Origin: Bordetella sp. LUAb4
GTDB taxonomy: Bacteria > Pseudomonadota > Gammaproteobacteria > Burkholderiales > Burkholderiaceae_B
Reading direction: 5' to 3'
DNA length: 64,000 nucleotides
Assembly: GCF_021325795.1 (NCBI RefSeq)
Contig: NZ_JAHPZX010000001.1
Location: 1,116,001 to 1,180,000 of the forward strand
Position 1 is the first letter of the stretch. Every line of letters begins with the position of its first letter. Below, one piece after another: positions 22,748 through 32,164 of this stretch. The notes beneath the pieces are model-generated. The model saw only the letters and a list, made by a program, of their open reading frames with translations, searched no databases and was not told where the DNA came from. Made by a program: the position numbers and the translations under genes.

Positions 22748-23560
22748 TTATAGGTACCCGCCGGAAATCCGCTCGATACCGGCCAGGTCGCGCCGGCTGT
22801 CGACGCCGCGCAGGCCGGCCGCATTCAGCAAGCCACGCACCGCCGACGCCTGGTCCCAGCCGTGCTCCACCCACAGGGCGCCGCCCGGTTTCAGGTGGGC
22901 GGGCGCGCCGGCGATGATGATGCGCAGGTCGTCCAGCCCATCGGCGTCGTCGGTCAGGGCCTGACGGGGTTCGAAACGCAGGTCACCCTGTTCAAGGTGG
23001 GGGTCCTGGCGGGAAATATAAGGGGGGTTGGAGACGATCAGGTCGAATTTCTTGACCGCCGTCAGCGCCTGGTACCAATCACCCGGGGCAAAATGCACCC
23101 GGGCCTTCAGCTTGATGGCGTTCTCGGCTGCCACCTTGAGCGCGGGCAGGCTGTAATCGGTGGCCAGCACGGCCACGTCGGGCCGGGCCAGCGCGATGGA
23201 AATGGCGATGGCGCCACTGCCCGTGCCCATGTCCAGCACCGACAACGAGTCGAAACCCTTCAGCCATTCCAGCCCGGTTTCCACCAGCAGCTCGGTTTCG
23301 GGCCGGGGGATCAGCACGTCGGGCCCGACCTTGAAGGCATGTCCCATGAACTCGCGTTCGCCCAGCAGATAGGCGATGGGTTCGCCGGCCGCGCGGCGGG
23401 CCGCCAGCACGGTGTAGGCGCGCACGGCCTCCGGGGGCAGCGGGTCGGTGTCATGCGCCAGGATCCAGCTGCGCGGTTTCTGCAGGACGTACTCCAGCAG
23501 CATGCGCGCTTCCAGCCGGGGCAGCCCGGCGGCGAACAGGATGTCCTTGGCGGTGGCCAC
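22748..23560 (-). CDS. prmC: Peptide chain release factor N5-glutamine methyltransferase
   Basis: 270 residues. Methylates the Gln of the GGQ motif in release factors. The SAM-binding motif LDMGTGSGAIAIS is near residue 110, and the catalytic NPPY motif (IVSNPPYIS) is near 180. The ATG follows the prfA stop immediately, placing the enzyme next to its substrate gene, as in many proteobacteria. The 98-base gap to grxD shows no terminator. Confidence 0.95.
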   Translation of the reverse strand: MATAKDILFAAGLPRLEARMLLEYVLQKPRSWILAHDTDPLPPEAVRAYTVLAARRAAGEPIAYLLGEREFMGHAFKVGPDVLIPRPETELLVETGLEWLKGFDSLSVLDMGTGSGAIAISIALARPDVAVLATDYSLPALKVAAENAIKLKARVHFAPGDWYQALTAVKKFDLIVSNPPYISRQDPHLEQGDLRFEPRQALTDDADGLDDLRIIIAGAPAHLKPGGALWVEHGWDQASAVRGLLNAAGLRGVDSRRDLAGIERISGGYL

Positions 23561-24640
23561 TCAGTCCTCGCCCAGGGTGGCCAGCAGTTCGGCCTGGTGC
23601 TCGGCGATCAGGGCACGGACCAGTTCATCCAGGTCGCCTTCCATGATCTGCAGCAGCTTGTACAAGGTCAGGTTGATGCGGTGGTCGGTCAGCCGGCCCT
23701 GCGGGAAATTGTAGGTGCGGATCCGTTCGGAGCGGTCGCCGCTGCCGATCAGGCTCTTGCGCTGCGCCGCCTCCTTGCTCTGCCGCTCGCGCAATTCCTT
23801 GTCGCGCAGACGGGCCACCAGCACCTGCATGGCCTTGTCCTTGTTGCGGTGCTGGGAGCGGTCGTCCTGGCATTCCACCACCAGCCCGGTGGGCAAGTGG
23901 GTGATGCGGACGGCGGAGTCGGTCTTGTTGATGTGCTGGCCACCCGCGCCGCTGGCACGGAAGGTATCGATACGCAGATCAGCCGGGTTGATGACGATAT
24001 CGGTCATTTCATCGGCTTCCGGCATCACCGCGACGGTGCAGGCCGACGTATGGATACGGCCTTGCGCCTCGGTGGCCGGCACGCGCTGCACCCGATGGCC
24101 TCCGGATTCGAACTTCAGGCGGCCATAGGCGCCGTCGCCGTCGATACGGACGATGACTTCCTTGTAGCCGCCCAGTTCCGACGCGCTTTCCGACATCAAC
24201 TCGACCTTCCAGCCCACGCGTTCGGCGTAGCGGGTATACATGCGCAGCAGGTCGCCGGCGAACAGCGCGCTTTCGTCGCCGCCGGTGCCCGCGCGGATTT
24301 CCAGGAACAGGCTGCGGCCATCGTCCGGATCGCGCGGCAGCAGCAGCAGTTGCAGCGAAGCGCCCAGTTCCTCGATCCTGCCCTTGGCGCTCTTGATTTC
24401 TTCCTCGGCCATGGCTTTCATTTCCGGGTCCGCCAGCAACTCCTGGGCGGTCGCCAGGTCGTCCTCGGCGCGCGTATAGACGGCGAAGCCCTGCACCACG
24501 GGTTCGATTTCGGCGCGCTCGCGCGAAAGCTTGCGGAAGCGGTCCATATCGGAAGCGGCATCCGGCTCGGCGAGCAGGGCATCCAGCTCGATCAACCGCC
24601 GGGACAATTGCTCCAGGCGGTCACGCATGGAAGATTTCAT
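23561..24640 (-). CDS. prfA: Peptide chain release factor 1
   Basis: 359 residues. Recognises UAA and UAG. The GGQ motif is in [15 protein letters not shown] near residue 231. The tripeptide anticodon PxT type is present as PAT in [15 protein letters not shown], distinguishing RF1 from RF2 (SPF). There is no internal stop or frameshift. It lies 82 bases after hemA and is followed directly by prmC. Confidence 0.96.
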   Translation of the reverse strand: MKSSMRDRLEQLSRRLIELDALLAEPDAASDMDRFRKLSRERAEIEPVVQGFAVYTRAEDDLATAQELLADPEMKAMAEEEIKSAKGRIEELGASLQLLLLPRDPDDGRSLFLEIRAGTGGDESALFAGDLLRMYTRYAERVGWKVELMSESASELGGYKEVIVRIDGDGAYGRLKFESGGHRVQRVPATEAQGRIHTSACTVAVMPEADEMTDIVINPADLRIDTFRASGAGGQHINKTDSAVRITHLPTGLVVECQDDRSQHRNKDKAMQVLVARLRDKELRERQSKEAAQRKSLIGSGDRSERIRTYNFPQGRLTDHRINLTLYKLLQIMEGDLDELVRALIAEHQAELLATLGED

Positions 24641-24722
24641 AGGTCAGCGCAGAAAGAAAACGGGGGAAATAGAGGCGCGAACCTGAACGGCCGCGCCGGC
24701 GGCGAGCACGCGACGAGAGTCG

Positions 24723-25997
24723 CTAACGCCGATTATCGCGGCCAGGGAAGAGGCGCGGCACCATGGCCATCAGCTGGGTGCGGTCCTCACCTTCGCTGCG
24801 GTTCAGGGCGGCCAACGGCGCGTGAAGGTACTTCTGTGTCAGAGAGTGGGCCAGTTGTTCCAGCACCGCCTCCGGAGACTCGCCGCGTGCCAGCAGGCGG
24901 CGGGCGCGATCCAGTTCGGCGGCGCGGACGTCGTCGGCGGCCGCATGCAGGTCCTGGATGACCGGCACGACGGCGCGCGTCTGCAGCCAGTGCATGAAAT
25001 TCTGCACCCGGTTTTCGATGATGGATTCGGCCTGCACCACCGCGGCGCGGCGCGCGTCGGAGCCGGTTTGGACCACGCGGCCCAGGTCGTCGACGGAATA
25101 CAGGTAGACGTCGTCCAGGCGGCCCACTTCGGGTTCGATATCGCGCGGCACGGCCAGATCGATCATGACGATGGGGCGGTGGCGGCGTTGGCGGGTAGCC
25201 CTTTCCACCATCCCCAGGCCGAGGATGGGCAGTGAGCTTGCCGTACAGGACACGATGACGTCGAATTCCGCCAGGCGGTCCGGCAGGTCGGCCAGTTTCA
25301 TGGTGCCGGCGCCGAAGCGTCCGGCCAGGGTTTCGGCGCGTTCGGTGGTGCGATTGGCCACGACCATGTCGCGCGGCTTCTGGGCGGCGAAATGGGTGGC
25401 GCAGAGTTCTATCATTTCGCCCGCGCCGATGAACAGCGTACGGGCCTCGGACATACTGCCGAACACCCGTTCGGCCAGGCGCACGGCGGCGGCAGCCATG
25501 GACACCGATTCGGCGCCGATGGCGGTTTGCGAGCGCACTTCCTTGGCGACGGAGAAGGTGCGCTGGAACAGTTGGTGCAACAGCGTGCCCAGCGAACCGG
25601 CTTCGCCGGCGGCGCGTACCGCGTCTTTCATCTGGCCGACGATCTGGGTTTCGCCCAGCACCATGGAATCGAGGCCGCTGGCCACGCGGAAGGCGTGGCG
25701 CACAGCGCCGTCCTGCTGGTGGCGGTACAGATGCGGTTGCAGGTCGACGGCCTGGATGCGGTTGACGTCGGCCAGCCACGCGGGCAATTGCTCGGCCACC
25801 TGCGGGTCGGCCGCGCAGTAGACCTCGGTGCGATTACAGGTGGACAGAATAGCCGCTTCGCGCACCCTGCCGCCGAAGGCGCTACGCAGGCCGTCGAGGG
25901 CTGGCCGCAACAGGTCGACGGGCATTGACACGCGCTCGCGCACCGAAACCGGAGCGGAGGTGTGATTCAGGCCGAAAGTGAGAACGTCTACCGACAT
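24723..25997 (-). CDS. hemA: Glutamyl-tRNA reductase
   Basis: 424 residues. Reduces glutamyl-tRNA to glutamate-1-semialdehyde, the first committed step of C5 haem synthesis. The catalytic Cys54 lies in the conserved [10 protein letters not shown]. The [15 protein letters not shown] motif, the NADPH-binding [10 protein letters not shown] and the dimerisation-helix motif [10 protein letters not shown] are visible. The N-terminus ([17 protein letters not shown]) matches the family. It is the first gene of the run that ends with ubiX. Confidence 0.96.
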   Translation of the reverse strand: MSVDVLTFGLNHTSAPVSVRERVSMPVDLLRPALDGLRSAFGGRVREAAILSTCNRTEVYCAADPQVAEQLPAWLADVNRIQAVDLQPHLYRHQQDGAVRHAFRVASGLDSMVLGETQIVGQMKDAVRAAGEAGSLGTLLHQLFQRTFSVAKEVRSQTAIGAESVSMAAAAVRLAERVFGSMSEARTLFIGAGEMIELCATHFAAQKPRDMVVANRTTERAETLAGRFGAGTMKLADLPDRLAEFDVIVSCTASSLPILGLGMVERATRQRRHRPIVMIDLAVPRDIEPEVGRLDDVYLYSVDDLGRVVQTGSDARRAAVVQAESIIENRVQNFMHWLQTRAVVPVIQDLHAAADDVRAAELDRARRLLARGESPEAVLEQLAHSLTQKYLHAPLAALNRSEGEDRTQLMAMVPRLFPGRDNRR

Positions 25998-26150
25998 TTG
26001 TGCGAAATCCGCGCGCTATGCGGACTGGAGGGAGGGCCGGGCGCGGTGGAACCGGTGTGGATCGCCAGACGCGGGGCTCCCAAGGCGAGACGATTATAGC
26101 GCTTAGCGTAAAAATTACTGATTGCGACCGAGGTCGGGTGGGCATTAGCT

Positions 26151-26178
26151 GCGCAAGTTTTAACTTTGCTCAAGTTTT
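26151..26178. repeat. Two 11-bp direct repeats upstream of hemA and tRNA-Phe
   Basis: GCGCAAGTTTT (26151-26161) and GCTCAAGTTTT (26168-26178) are spaced by one and a half helical turns in the divergent hemA/tRNA-Phe intergenic region. The 13-mer CTTTGCTCAAGTT also occurs at about 20223 upstream of the flavoprotein gene. It could be a regulator site; no factor can be named. Confidence 0.35.
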
Positions 26179-26232
26179 CTGCTTCCTGCCCAGCACGGAT
26201 TCAAAAAATTGTGTATAGTTGCGGACTTCGTT

Positions 26233-26308
26233 GGCCTGGTAGCTCAGTCGGTAGAGCAGAGGATTGAAAATCCTTGTGTCGGTGGTTCGATTCCGCCCCA
26301 GGCCACCA
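26233..26308 (+). tRNA. tRNA-Phe (GAA)
   Basis: 76 nucleotides with a complete cloverleaf. The acceptor GGCCTGG pairs with CCAGGCC; the D stem is GCTC/GAGC; the anticodon arm GAGGA-TTGAAAA-TCCTT has anticodon GAA at positions 34-36; the T arm GGTGG-TTCGATT-CCGCC carries the invariant TTCGA; the CCA end is encoded. A TATAGT box at 26214-26219 lies 13 bases before the mature 5' end. A hairpin terminator follows 11 bases downstream, so it is a single-gene unit. Confidence 0.98.
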
Positions 26309-26318
26309 GAAATACCTA

Positions 26319-26346
26319 AAACGCTCAGCTCCGGCTGGGCGTTTTT
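26319..26346 (+). terminator. Terminator of tRNA-Phe
   Basis: ACGCTCAGC / GCTGGGCGT stem (one G-T pair) with a TCCG loop followed by TTTTT. Confidence 0.85.
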
Positions 26347-26420
26347 CATTTGCAAGTCGCGGCGTCGTAATAGCTTGCCGGCGATAGTCCACTAGCAGTT
26401 TTTTGCCAGGCGTGTGCGCT

Positions 26421-26832
26421 TCACGCGCTCGGATTGACCCAGTTCTCCACTTCAAGCGCTGGCACGCGCGCGAACTTTGCTACGTTGTTCGTGACCAGTA
26501 CGAGTCCTTCGTTACGCGCATGGCCCGCGATGTGCAAGTCGTTCACCCCGATCGGCTGGCCCTGCTTTTCCAACGCTGCTCGAATGGCGCCGTAGTGCTG
26601 GGCGGCTTTGAAACCATAGGGCAGCACATCAAGACGACTACAGAAATCTTCGGACCGTCGATAGATTCTCACTCACCCGGCTGCTTTTCTCCGCACCGTG
26701 CAGCAGCTCTGCCACAGTGATCGCAGAAATCGCCATGCGACTGGCATTAGCGTTGAAGATCGACAAGACCTCAATGGGACGTCGCTTCAATACATAGATG
26801 ACAATGTTGGTATCCAACAGATAACGCAGCAT
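26421..26832 (-). pseudogene. vapC: VapC-type PIN-domain toxin, disrupted by a frameshift
   Basis: Two overlapping reading frames together give a full PIN-domain RNase of about 135 residues. The first frame (from ATG 26832) has the N-terminal YLLDTNIVIY motif with the first acidic residue and AISAITVAELLHGAEKS, and then stops. The second frame, to 26421, carries the rest: DFCSRLDVLPY, QGQPIGVNDLHIAGHA with its acidic residue, and LVLVTNNVAKFARV. Removing one base from the CC of GTCCGAAG (plus-strand GG at 26652-26653) restores ENLSTV-EDFCSRLDV as expected for the family. So there is a one-base insertion, or a sequencing error. The ATG overlaps the vapB stop (TGATG). Confidence 0.75.
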
Positions 26833-27065
26833 CAAAGCGGTTCCCGCTCTGATTGGTCCTGACTGGCTCGTTCGGACATGAAATCGTCGCTTACAGCGGG
26901 GCCACCCAGGAAAAAGCTGTCCCAGATCTGACCGAGCGGCGCAATGATGCGTTCATTACCCTTAACGCGTATTTCTACTTTATGCACACCCTCCGGCAGC
27001 CGAACGTCCAACGGAAGACGGACGGCCTGGGTACGGTTGTTGATAAAAACAGTGCCAATGGTCAT
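26832..27065 (-). CDS. vapB: VapB-type antitoxin (AbrB/SpoVT fold)
   Basis: 77 residues. The N-terminal half has the swapped-hairpin DNA-binding pattern: TVFINNRTQAVRLPLDVRLPEG. The NNRTQAVRLP motif is typical of VapB antitoxins paired with VapC. The C-terminal half (WDSFFLGGPAVSDDFM) would wrap the toxin. It is intact, unlike its partner. Autorepression of its own promoter in the 73 bases upstream is expected for the family. Confidence 0.85.
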   Translation of the reverse strand: MTIGTVFINNRTQAVRLPLDVRLPEGVHKVEIRVKGNERIIAPLGQIWDSFFLGGPAVSDDFMSERASQDQSEREPL

Positions 27066-27138
27066 GTCGCACTCCTTTGTCTCGATGTATATAGCCTAGC
27101 AGCACGCGTCAACTTCGTATGTCGATGATGGACGCTTG

Positions 27139-28605
27139 CTATCGCGCGGACACCACGGTATCCGCGCCTGTGCCAGCACTCTCTTTCCACCCTCCCCCCA
27201 GCGCTTTGTACAAGGACACCGACGCCTGCAGGCGGGACAGGCGTAATTGCACGGCGGCGTCTTCGGCGTTGAATTGGGTGCGCTGCGTGTCCAGCAAGGT
27301 CAGCAGGGTTTCGGCGCCCGCCCGGTAGCGGGACTCGGCCAGCCGCACGGCTTCGCGGGCCTGGGCCACCACTTCGTCCTGGTCCTGCTGCTGGCGCGCA
27401 TAGCCATCCAGGGCGTTGAGCGCGGTTTCCACATCGCCCAAGGCGTTGACGATGGCGCCACGATAGTCCGCCAGCAATTCTTCACGCCGCGCCAGCGCCA
27501 GATCGCGTTGGCCGGACAACCGGCCATTATTGAAGATCGGCGCGGTCAAGCCGGCGGCAAGATCATGCAGAGGATGATCGAACAAGCCACGCACATGGTC
27601 GTTGCCGAACCCGACAGAGGCCGTCAACCTGATGCCGGGCAGCATGGCGGCGCGCGCCACCGTGACGTCGGCATCGGCCGCCGCCAACTGGCGTTCCGCC
27701 TGGGCCACGTCAGGCCGCTGCGTCAACAGGTCCGCCGGCACGCCGGCAGCGGCGCTGGGCGCATGCAGGATGTCCAGCGTGTTCGCGGCAACGGCGAAAC
27801 CCTGCGGCGGCCGGCCCGTCAGGATGGCCAGGGCGGTCAGGCTTGCGCGCGCCTGTTGATCGAATAACGTCACCGATTGGCGCAGGCTGGCTACCAGGCC
27901 GCGCTGCTGGCTCAGATCCAACGCCGTCGCCGCGCCTGCCCGATATTGCGACTCAATGAAAGCCAGAATACGTTCGCCCGTCGCCAGATTGCGCCGCGCG
28001 ATGTCGGCGCGCTCGCGTAAGGCCAAGGTCTGCAGATAGGTATTGGCGACGCCTGCGGTCAGGGTCATCAGGACGGCGTCACGGCTATATTCGCTGGCAG
28101 TGAGCGTGGCCAGCGCGGACTGCCGGGCCGCACGATTGCCACCCCACACGTCGAGCTCGTAACTGGCCGAAAGGTCGGCGGTGTAGAGAGTCTGGGCGGA
28201 GATGCCGGACTGCTTGAGCCGATCGGCCTTGAGGTTGGCGCCGATCTCCGGCAGCAGCGGTGCGCCGGCAATGCGCGCGGACGCTTCGGCCTGACGCACC
28301 CGCGCCACCGCGGCGGCAACGTCATAGCTGTCCGCCCGCGCCTGGTCGACCAGGCGGGAAAGCTCCGCATCGCCATAGCCGTGCCACCATTGCGCGTCCA
28401 CCCGAGCGGCATTGCCGGCGCCCGCTGCGTTGGCCGCCCCGACCACGTGGGGCGCCTGCCAGGCGGCAGGCAAAGGCAGGCCGGCTTCCGTATGCGCCAC
28501 CGGCAAACCGCAGCCGCTCAGCGAGAGCGATAGCGATAGCGCCGCGGCCAGCACGCATGCGCCTTTGGCAAACGCTTGGTTCAAGGAATATCCCGCCTTC
28601 ATCAT
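27139..28605 (-). CDS. Outer-membrane efflux lipoprotein, NodT/OprM (TolC-like) family
   Basis: 488 residues from ATG 28605, which overlaps the macB stop by 4 bases; a second ATG follows at once. The lipoprotein signal peptide ends in LSLSLSGC, with Cys near residue 31. The remainder is the duplicated outer-membrane factor fold: AQWWHGYGDAELSRLVDQA near the N-terminus, SYELDVWGGNRAARQSA, YLQTLALRERADIARRN, LLTQRPDVAQAERQLAAADADV, here in part, and GLTAPIFNNGRLSGQ. It is the exit duct for the MacAB pump encoded just upstream on the same message. Confidence 0.92.
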   Translation of the reverse strand: MMKAGYSLNQAFAKGACVLAAALSLSLSLSGCGLPVAHTEAGLPLPAAWQAPHVVGAANAAGAGNAARVDAQWWHGYGDAELSRLVDQARADSYDVAAAVARVRQAEASARIAGAPLLPEIGANLKADRLKQSGISAQTLYTADLSASYELDVWGGNRAARQSALATLTASEYSRDAVLMTLTAGVANTYLQTLALRERADIARRNLATGERILAFIESQYRAGAATALDLSQQRGLVASLRQSVTLFDQQARASLTALAILTGRPPQGFAVAANTLDILHAPSAAAGVPADLLTQRPDVAQAERQLAAADADVTVARAAMLPGIRLTASVGFGNDHVRGLFDHPLHDLAAGLTAPIFNNGRLSGQRDLALARREELLADYRGAIVNALGDVETALNALDGYARQQQDQDEVVAQAREAVRLAESRYRAGAETLLTLLDTQRTQFNAEDAAVQLRLSRLQASVSLYKALGGGWKESAGTGADTVVSAR

Positions 28606-30734
28606 TCGCTCGCCAAAGCCACGACGGGATCCAGCCTGGCGGCCTGGCGTGCCGGCATGAACCCGAAGATCAAACCGGTGGCCAGAGCGCACCCGAACGC
28701 CCCCAAAATGGCACGGATCGAAAAAATCACCGGCGCGCCCAAGGCGATCAAGGCAATGCCGATGACCAGGCCGATCACCACGCCCATGGCGCCGCCCACC
28801 AGCGATACCACCACCGCCTCGCTCAAGAACTGGCGCTGAATATCGCGCTGCCGCGCTCCAGTGGCCATGCGGATGCCTATCTCCCGCGTGCGCTCACGTA
28901 CCGTCATCAGCATGATGTTCATCACCCCTATGCCTCCCACCAGCAGCGACACCGCCGCGATCAAGCCCAGCATCAGCGTCAGCGTCTGCTGCGTCTCCTT
29001 CTGCGCCTGCACCACCGCCGCCATATTGAATGTCTTGAAGTCCTGCACGTGATGCGCGGCAGTCAGCGCGTCCGTGATGAGCTTCTCCGTCTGGCCGGCC
29101 TTGGACACGTCAGCAAGCAAAACGGAAATCCACGACAGGTTGGTGGTGCCCAATACACGCCGGCTACCCGTGGAAAAGGGAATCAACGCCACGTCATCGT
29201 CGTCGGAATCGCCGGTGGTGGCCCCCTTCTCGCTCATCTCTCCAATGACCTGGAAAGGCACGTTATTGACGAGTACGTACTGCCCCACCGGATCGCGCTC
29301 GCCATACAGCCGCTGACGGACTTTCTTGCCCAGCACGATCACGGTGGCCAACTCGCGCTCATCGGTCTCGGTAAAGAACAGCCCGCGCACCGGCAGCCAG
29401 TTCAGAATCGCAGGCGCGTGGCTGGCCACCGACCACACGGACACGGACGTGTCCACGTTGCCCGCGCGCAAGGTCACCTGCCCCTTGAGAAACGGAATCG
29501 CGTCCGCGACATTGGGAACCCGGCGCACGATGGCCACATCAGCCTCCGTCAACGTCCCGCCCAAGGCGCGCGGGTTGTCGCTGCCGGGAATCACGTACAT
29601 GCGGTTGGTGCCGTACACGGCCATCTTCTCGAGCACCTTCGCCTGCGTGCCCGCGCCTATGGCCAGCATGACGACCACCGACGCCACGCCAATGATGATG
29701 CCCAGCAAGGTCAACATCGTGCGGAAACGGTTCACCGCCAAGGCGCGCCGCGCCGAGATCAGCGCTTCACGGATGTCGGCCCATGGGCTGGCCGTATGCG
29801 CGACGCCGTCCCGCATGCGCTTGGCGAAATCGCTGCTCGCGGCTGGCTTCGACGCCAGTATCGGCGATGCGCGGGCAGCGACGGACGTCGCCTCGACTTC
29901 ATAGTCCGCCATCACCTGCCCGTCACGCACCTCGATGATGCGGCGCGCCTGGCGCGCCACGTCGCGGTCGTGCGTGATAAGGATGATGGTGTGTCCCGCA
30001 TCCGCCAGTTCCCTGAGCAGCGCCATCACTTCCGCGCCGCTCTTGCTGTCCAGCGCACCGGTGGGCTCGTCGGCAAGGATGATCTGGCCGCCATTCATCA
30101 ATGCACGGGCGATGGATGTCCGCTGCTGCTGTCCGCCCGACAACTGATTGGGCAGATGCTCCATGCGCTCCTCCAGGCCCAGACGGGTCAGCAGCGCGCG
30201 CGCACGGCTTTCCCGTTCGCGCGCCGAGCCGCCGGCATATACCGCGGGCACTTCGACATTGCGCAAGGCATCCAGCGTGCGTATCAAGTGATAGCCCTGG
30301 AATACGAAACCGAAAGACTCGCGCCGCAGCCACGCCAGTTCGTCGGCGGAGAAGGTGGCGATGTCCTGCCCTGCGTAGTAGTACTCGCCGGACGTGGGGC
30401 GGTCCAGGCAGCCCAGGATATTCATCAGCGTCGACTTGCCCGAGCCCGACGCCCCCATGATGGCCACGAACTCGCCTTCGGCAATGGACAGCGATACGCC
30501 GCGCAGGACCTCGGTGGCCGGGCTACCATCCGTGCCGCCGTAGGATTTGCGTATGTCGCGCAGATCGATCAGCGCAGGCGCCTGCCGCCCGCCGGAGCCG
30601 GAGTCGGAGTCGGAGCCGGAGTCGGTGCCGCTGCCAGCACTAGTGCCAATGCCGGTGTCGGTGCCACCGCCGGCCCGGTCCGCACCCGTGCCCCCCGCGC
30701 CTTCCTCGCCCGCATTCTCCCCCGCCGCTACCAT
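28602..30734 (-). CDS. macB: Macrolide-type efflux ABC transporter MacB (copy 1, within macAB)
   Basis: 710 residues. ABC domain (about 52-280): Walker [11 protein letters not shown], signature LSGGQQQR, Walker [15 protein letters not shown]-loop ITHDRDVA. The membrane part has one helix near 340 ([21 protein letters not shown]), a large periplasmic domain, and three C-terminal helices, the MacB layout. The first about 48 residues are an unusual low-complexity extension of Gly, Ser, Asp, Thr and Ala, encoded by GGAGTC/GGAGCC-type hexamers. It overlaps macA by 7 bases and the lipoprotein gene by 4, so the three form one operon. Family members export peptides, haem precursors or macrolides; the substrate here is unknown. 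Confidence 0.93.
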   Translation of the reverse strand: MVAAGENAGEEGAGGTGADRAGGGTDTGIGTSAGSGTDSGSDSDSGSGGRQAPALIDLRDIRKSYGGTDGSPATEVLRGVSLSIAEGEFVAIMGASGSGKSTLMNILGCLDRPTSGEYYYAGQDIATFSADELAWLRRESFGFVFQGYHLIRTLDALRNVEVPAVYAGGSARERESRARALLTRLGLEERMEHLPNQLSGGQQQRTSIARALMNGGQIILADEPTGALDSKSGAEVMALLRELADAGHTIILITHDRDVARQARRIIEVRDGQVMADYEVEATSVAARASPILASKPAASSDFAKRMRDGVAHTASPWADIREALISARRALAVNRFRTMLTLLGIIIGVASVVVMLAIGAGTQAKVLEKMAVYGTNRMYVIPGSDNPRALGGTLTEADVAIVRRVPNVADAIPFLKGQVTLRAGNVDTSVSVWSVASHAPAILNWLPVRGLFFTETDERELATVIVLGKKVRQRLYGERDPVGQYVLVNNVPFQVIGEMSEKGATTGDSDDDDVALIPFSTGSRRVLGTTNLSWISVLLADVSKAGQTEKLITDALTAAHHVQDFKTFNMAAVVQAQKETQQTLTLMLGLIAAVSLLVGGIGVMNIMLMTVRERTREIGIRMATGARQRDIQRQFLSEAVVVSLVGGAMGVVIGLVIGIALIALGAPVIFSIRAILGAFGCALATGLIFGFMPARQAARLDPVVALASE

Positions 30735-31912
30735 TGCACCTTCCCGTCAGCAGCGCGCACGCGGTGTATCCCCGTGACGATGCGATCGCCCGCTTGCAAG
30801 CCCGAAACGACTTCAGCCTGCAGGCGATCGCGCACGCCCGTCCGGATCTCGCGAGTGACGATGCGCCCTTCCGCCTCCTGTACCTGGGCGGTATAGACCC
30901 CCGGCTTGTCCTTCACGGCCTGCAGCGAAGGCAGCGGCGCCAGCACCACATCGACGGCAGCGCTTTCGATGAAGAACACTTGCGCGCTCATCTGCGGCAT
31001 CAACGCGCCATCCGCATTGTCGACGTCGAACAGCACGGTATACAGCACGACCTTGCCCGCGGTGGACGCGCCGCCCGCTTTCTGGCTACCGCCAGCGCCT
31101 TCGCTTTCCGGTGGATTGGGGGGCGAGGGCAGGATCTGGCGCACGCTTCCCGTCCAACGGCGCTCTTCACCCAGGGTCTTGAAATACACCTTCATGCCCG
31201 GCTTCACACGCCGCACGTCGGCTTCGGAAACCTCGGTCCAGACCGTCATCGAGGACAGGTCGGCGATACGCAGGATCTTGGGCGTCTGGTAGGTGGCGTT
31301 CAGCGTCTGCCCTTCCCGCGCATCCAGCGTGACGACGGTGCCGGACATGGGCGCGTAGATGCGGGTGTAGCCCAACTGCGCCTGGTCGCCTTTCAAGGTG
31401 GACGAGGCGCCGTCGATCTGCGCCTTGAGATTGGCGATGCGGGCTTGCGCCACAAGCAGGTCGGCATACGTCGTCTGCACGTCCTCTTCGCGCGTGGAAC
31501 CTTCGCGCGCCATGCGGCGCTGGCGTTCGTACTGCTGCCGGGCCAGGTCGCGCCGGGCCTCCTGCTCGGTGCGCTGGGCCCGCAAGCTGTCCAGCGCCGC
31601 GATGTCGGCATCGACCTTGGCCTGTTGCAAGGACGGATCGATCTCCACCAGCAGATCGCCTTTCTTGACCTGACTGCCCGCCTGCACGGCGATGCGGCGG
31701 ATCTCGCCGGAGGCCTGCGCGCCGACGTCCACGTAGCTGCGCGGCTGCAGCGTACCCAAGGCAGTGACGCTGACTTCGATGTCGCCACGAGTGATGATCG
31801 AGGTATCGACCACCTCGCGCGTGCGCAGCAAGGCCCAGGCGGACAGCGCCAGCAGGACGACGACGACAACGATGACAATGCGGAACAGTGGCCGTTTCGG
31901 TGACTTGGACAT
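30728..31912 (-). CDS. macA: MacA-type periplasmic adaptor (membrane fusion protein)
   Basis: 394 residues. An N-terminal membrane anchor (about 11-28, IVIVVVVVLLALSAWALL) is followed by the biotinyl-lipoyl half motif (SYVDVGAQASGEIRRIAVQAGSQVKKG, here in part) and a coiled-coil hairpin (about 95-165) that contacts the outer-membrane duct. The second lipoyl half is at YTRIYAPMSGTVVTLDAREGQ, shown in part. A Gly/Ser-rich loop (PSPPNPPESEGAGGSQKAGG, 20 residues) interrupts the beta-barrel domain. It is the first gene of macA-macB-lipoprotein. Confidence 0.93.
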   Translation of the reverse strand: MSKSPKRPLFRIVIVVVVVLLALSAWALLRTREVVDTSIITRGDIEVSVTALGTLQPRSYVDVGAQASGEIRRIAVQAGSQVKKGDLLVEIDPSLQQAKVDADIAALDSLRAQRTEQEARRDLARQQYERQRRMAREGSTREEDVQTTYADLLVAQARIANLKAQIDGASSTLKGDQAQLGYTRIYAPMSGTVVTLDAREGQTLNATYQTPKILRIADLSSMTVWTEVSEADVRRVKPGMKVYFKTLGEERRWTGSVRQILPSPPNPPESEGAGGSQKAGGASTAGKVVLYTVLFDVDNADGALMPQMSAQVFFIESAAVDVVLAPLPSLQAVKDKPGVYTAQVQEAEGRIVTREIRTGVRDRLQAEVVSGLQAGDRIVTGIHRVRAADGKVQW

Positions 31913-32012
31913 CAGTGTATTTATGCGGGATTCGATCTGGGTCGAAACTTGGGACCGAGCGCTCGTCGACCAGTTCCGTGAATTTTCAACGGTGCATCTT
32001 ATAGATATAGAC
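31913..32012 (-). promoter_or_regulatory. macA upstream region, partly duplicated upstream of the second macB
   Basis: Plus-strand blocks TCGAAACTTGGGACC, TCGTCGACCAGTTCC, CAACGG and TAGATAT recur in the same order upstream of the second macB (34166-34258) with few changes. The region also holds the palindrome CGAGCGCTCG at 31956-31965 and the inverted repeat TTCGA-N6-TCGAA. These are candidates for a common operator and promoter. Apart from this, 31913-32164 contains no gene. Confidence 0.5.
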
Positions 32013-32164
32013 GCGCGAACATGACATTTACCCCACGCACGCGCTACTTATCCGGGTAAAAATCGCCGCGTCATCGATGGCGAACGTAAGCAGCCTCGGC
32101 AGCGTGAGAAGGGACTTTGGTATGTCATCTGTTCCTAGGTTCGTCATCCTTCATCTGCCCGACG

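Noticed and set aside
26165-26200. Flagellar sigma-28 promoter (CTCAAGTTTT)
   Set aside because: The matching -10 element (CCGATA type) is not found at the right distance at either copy.
28260-30896. 878-codon plus-strand open frame opposite macB and the lipoprotein gene
   Set aside because: Antisense shadow; His/Arg/Gln-rich sequence without motifs, while the minus strand has full ABC transporter signatures.
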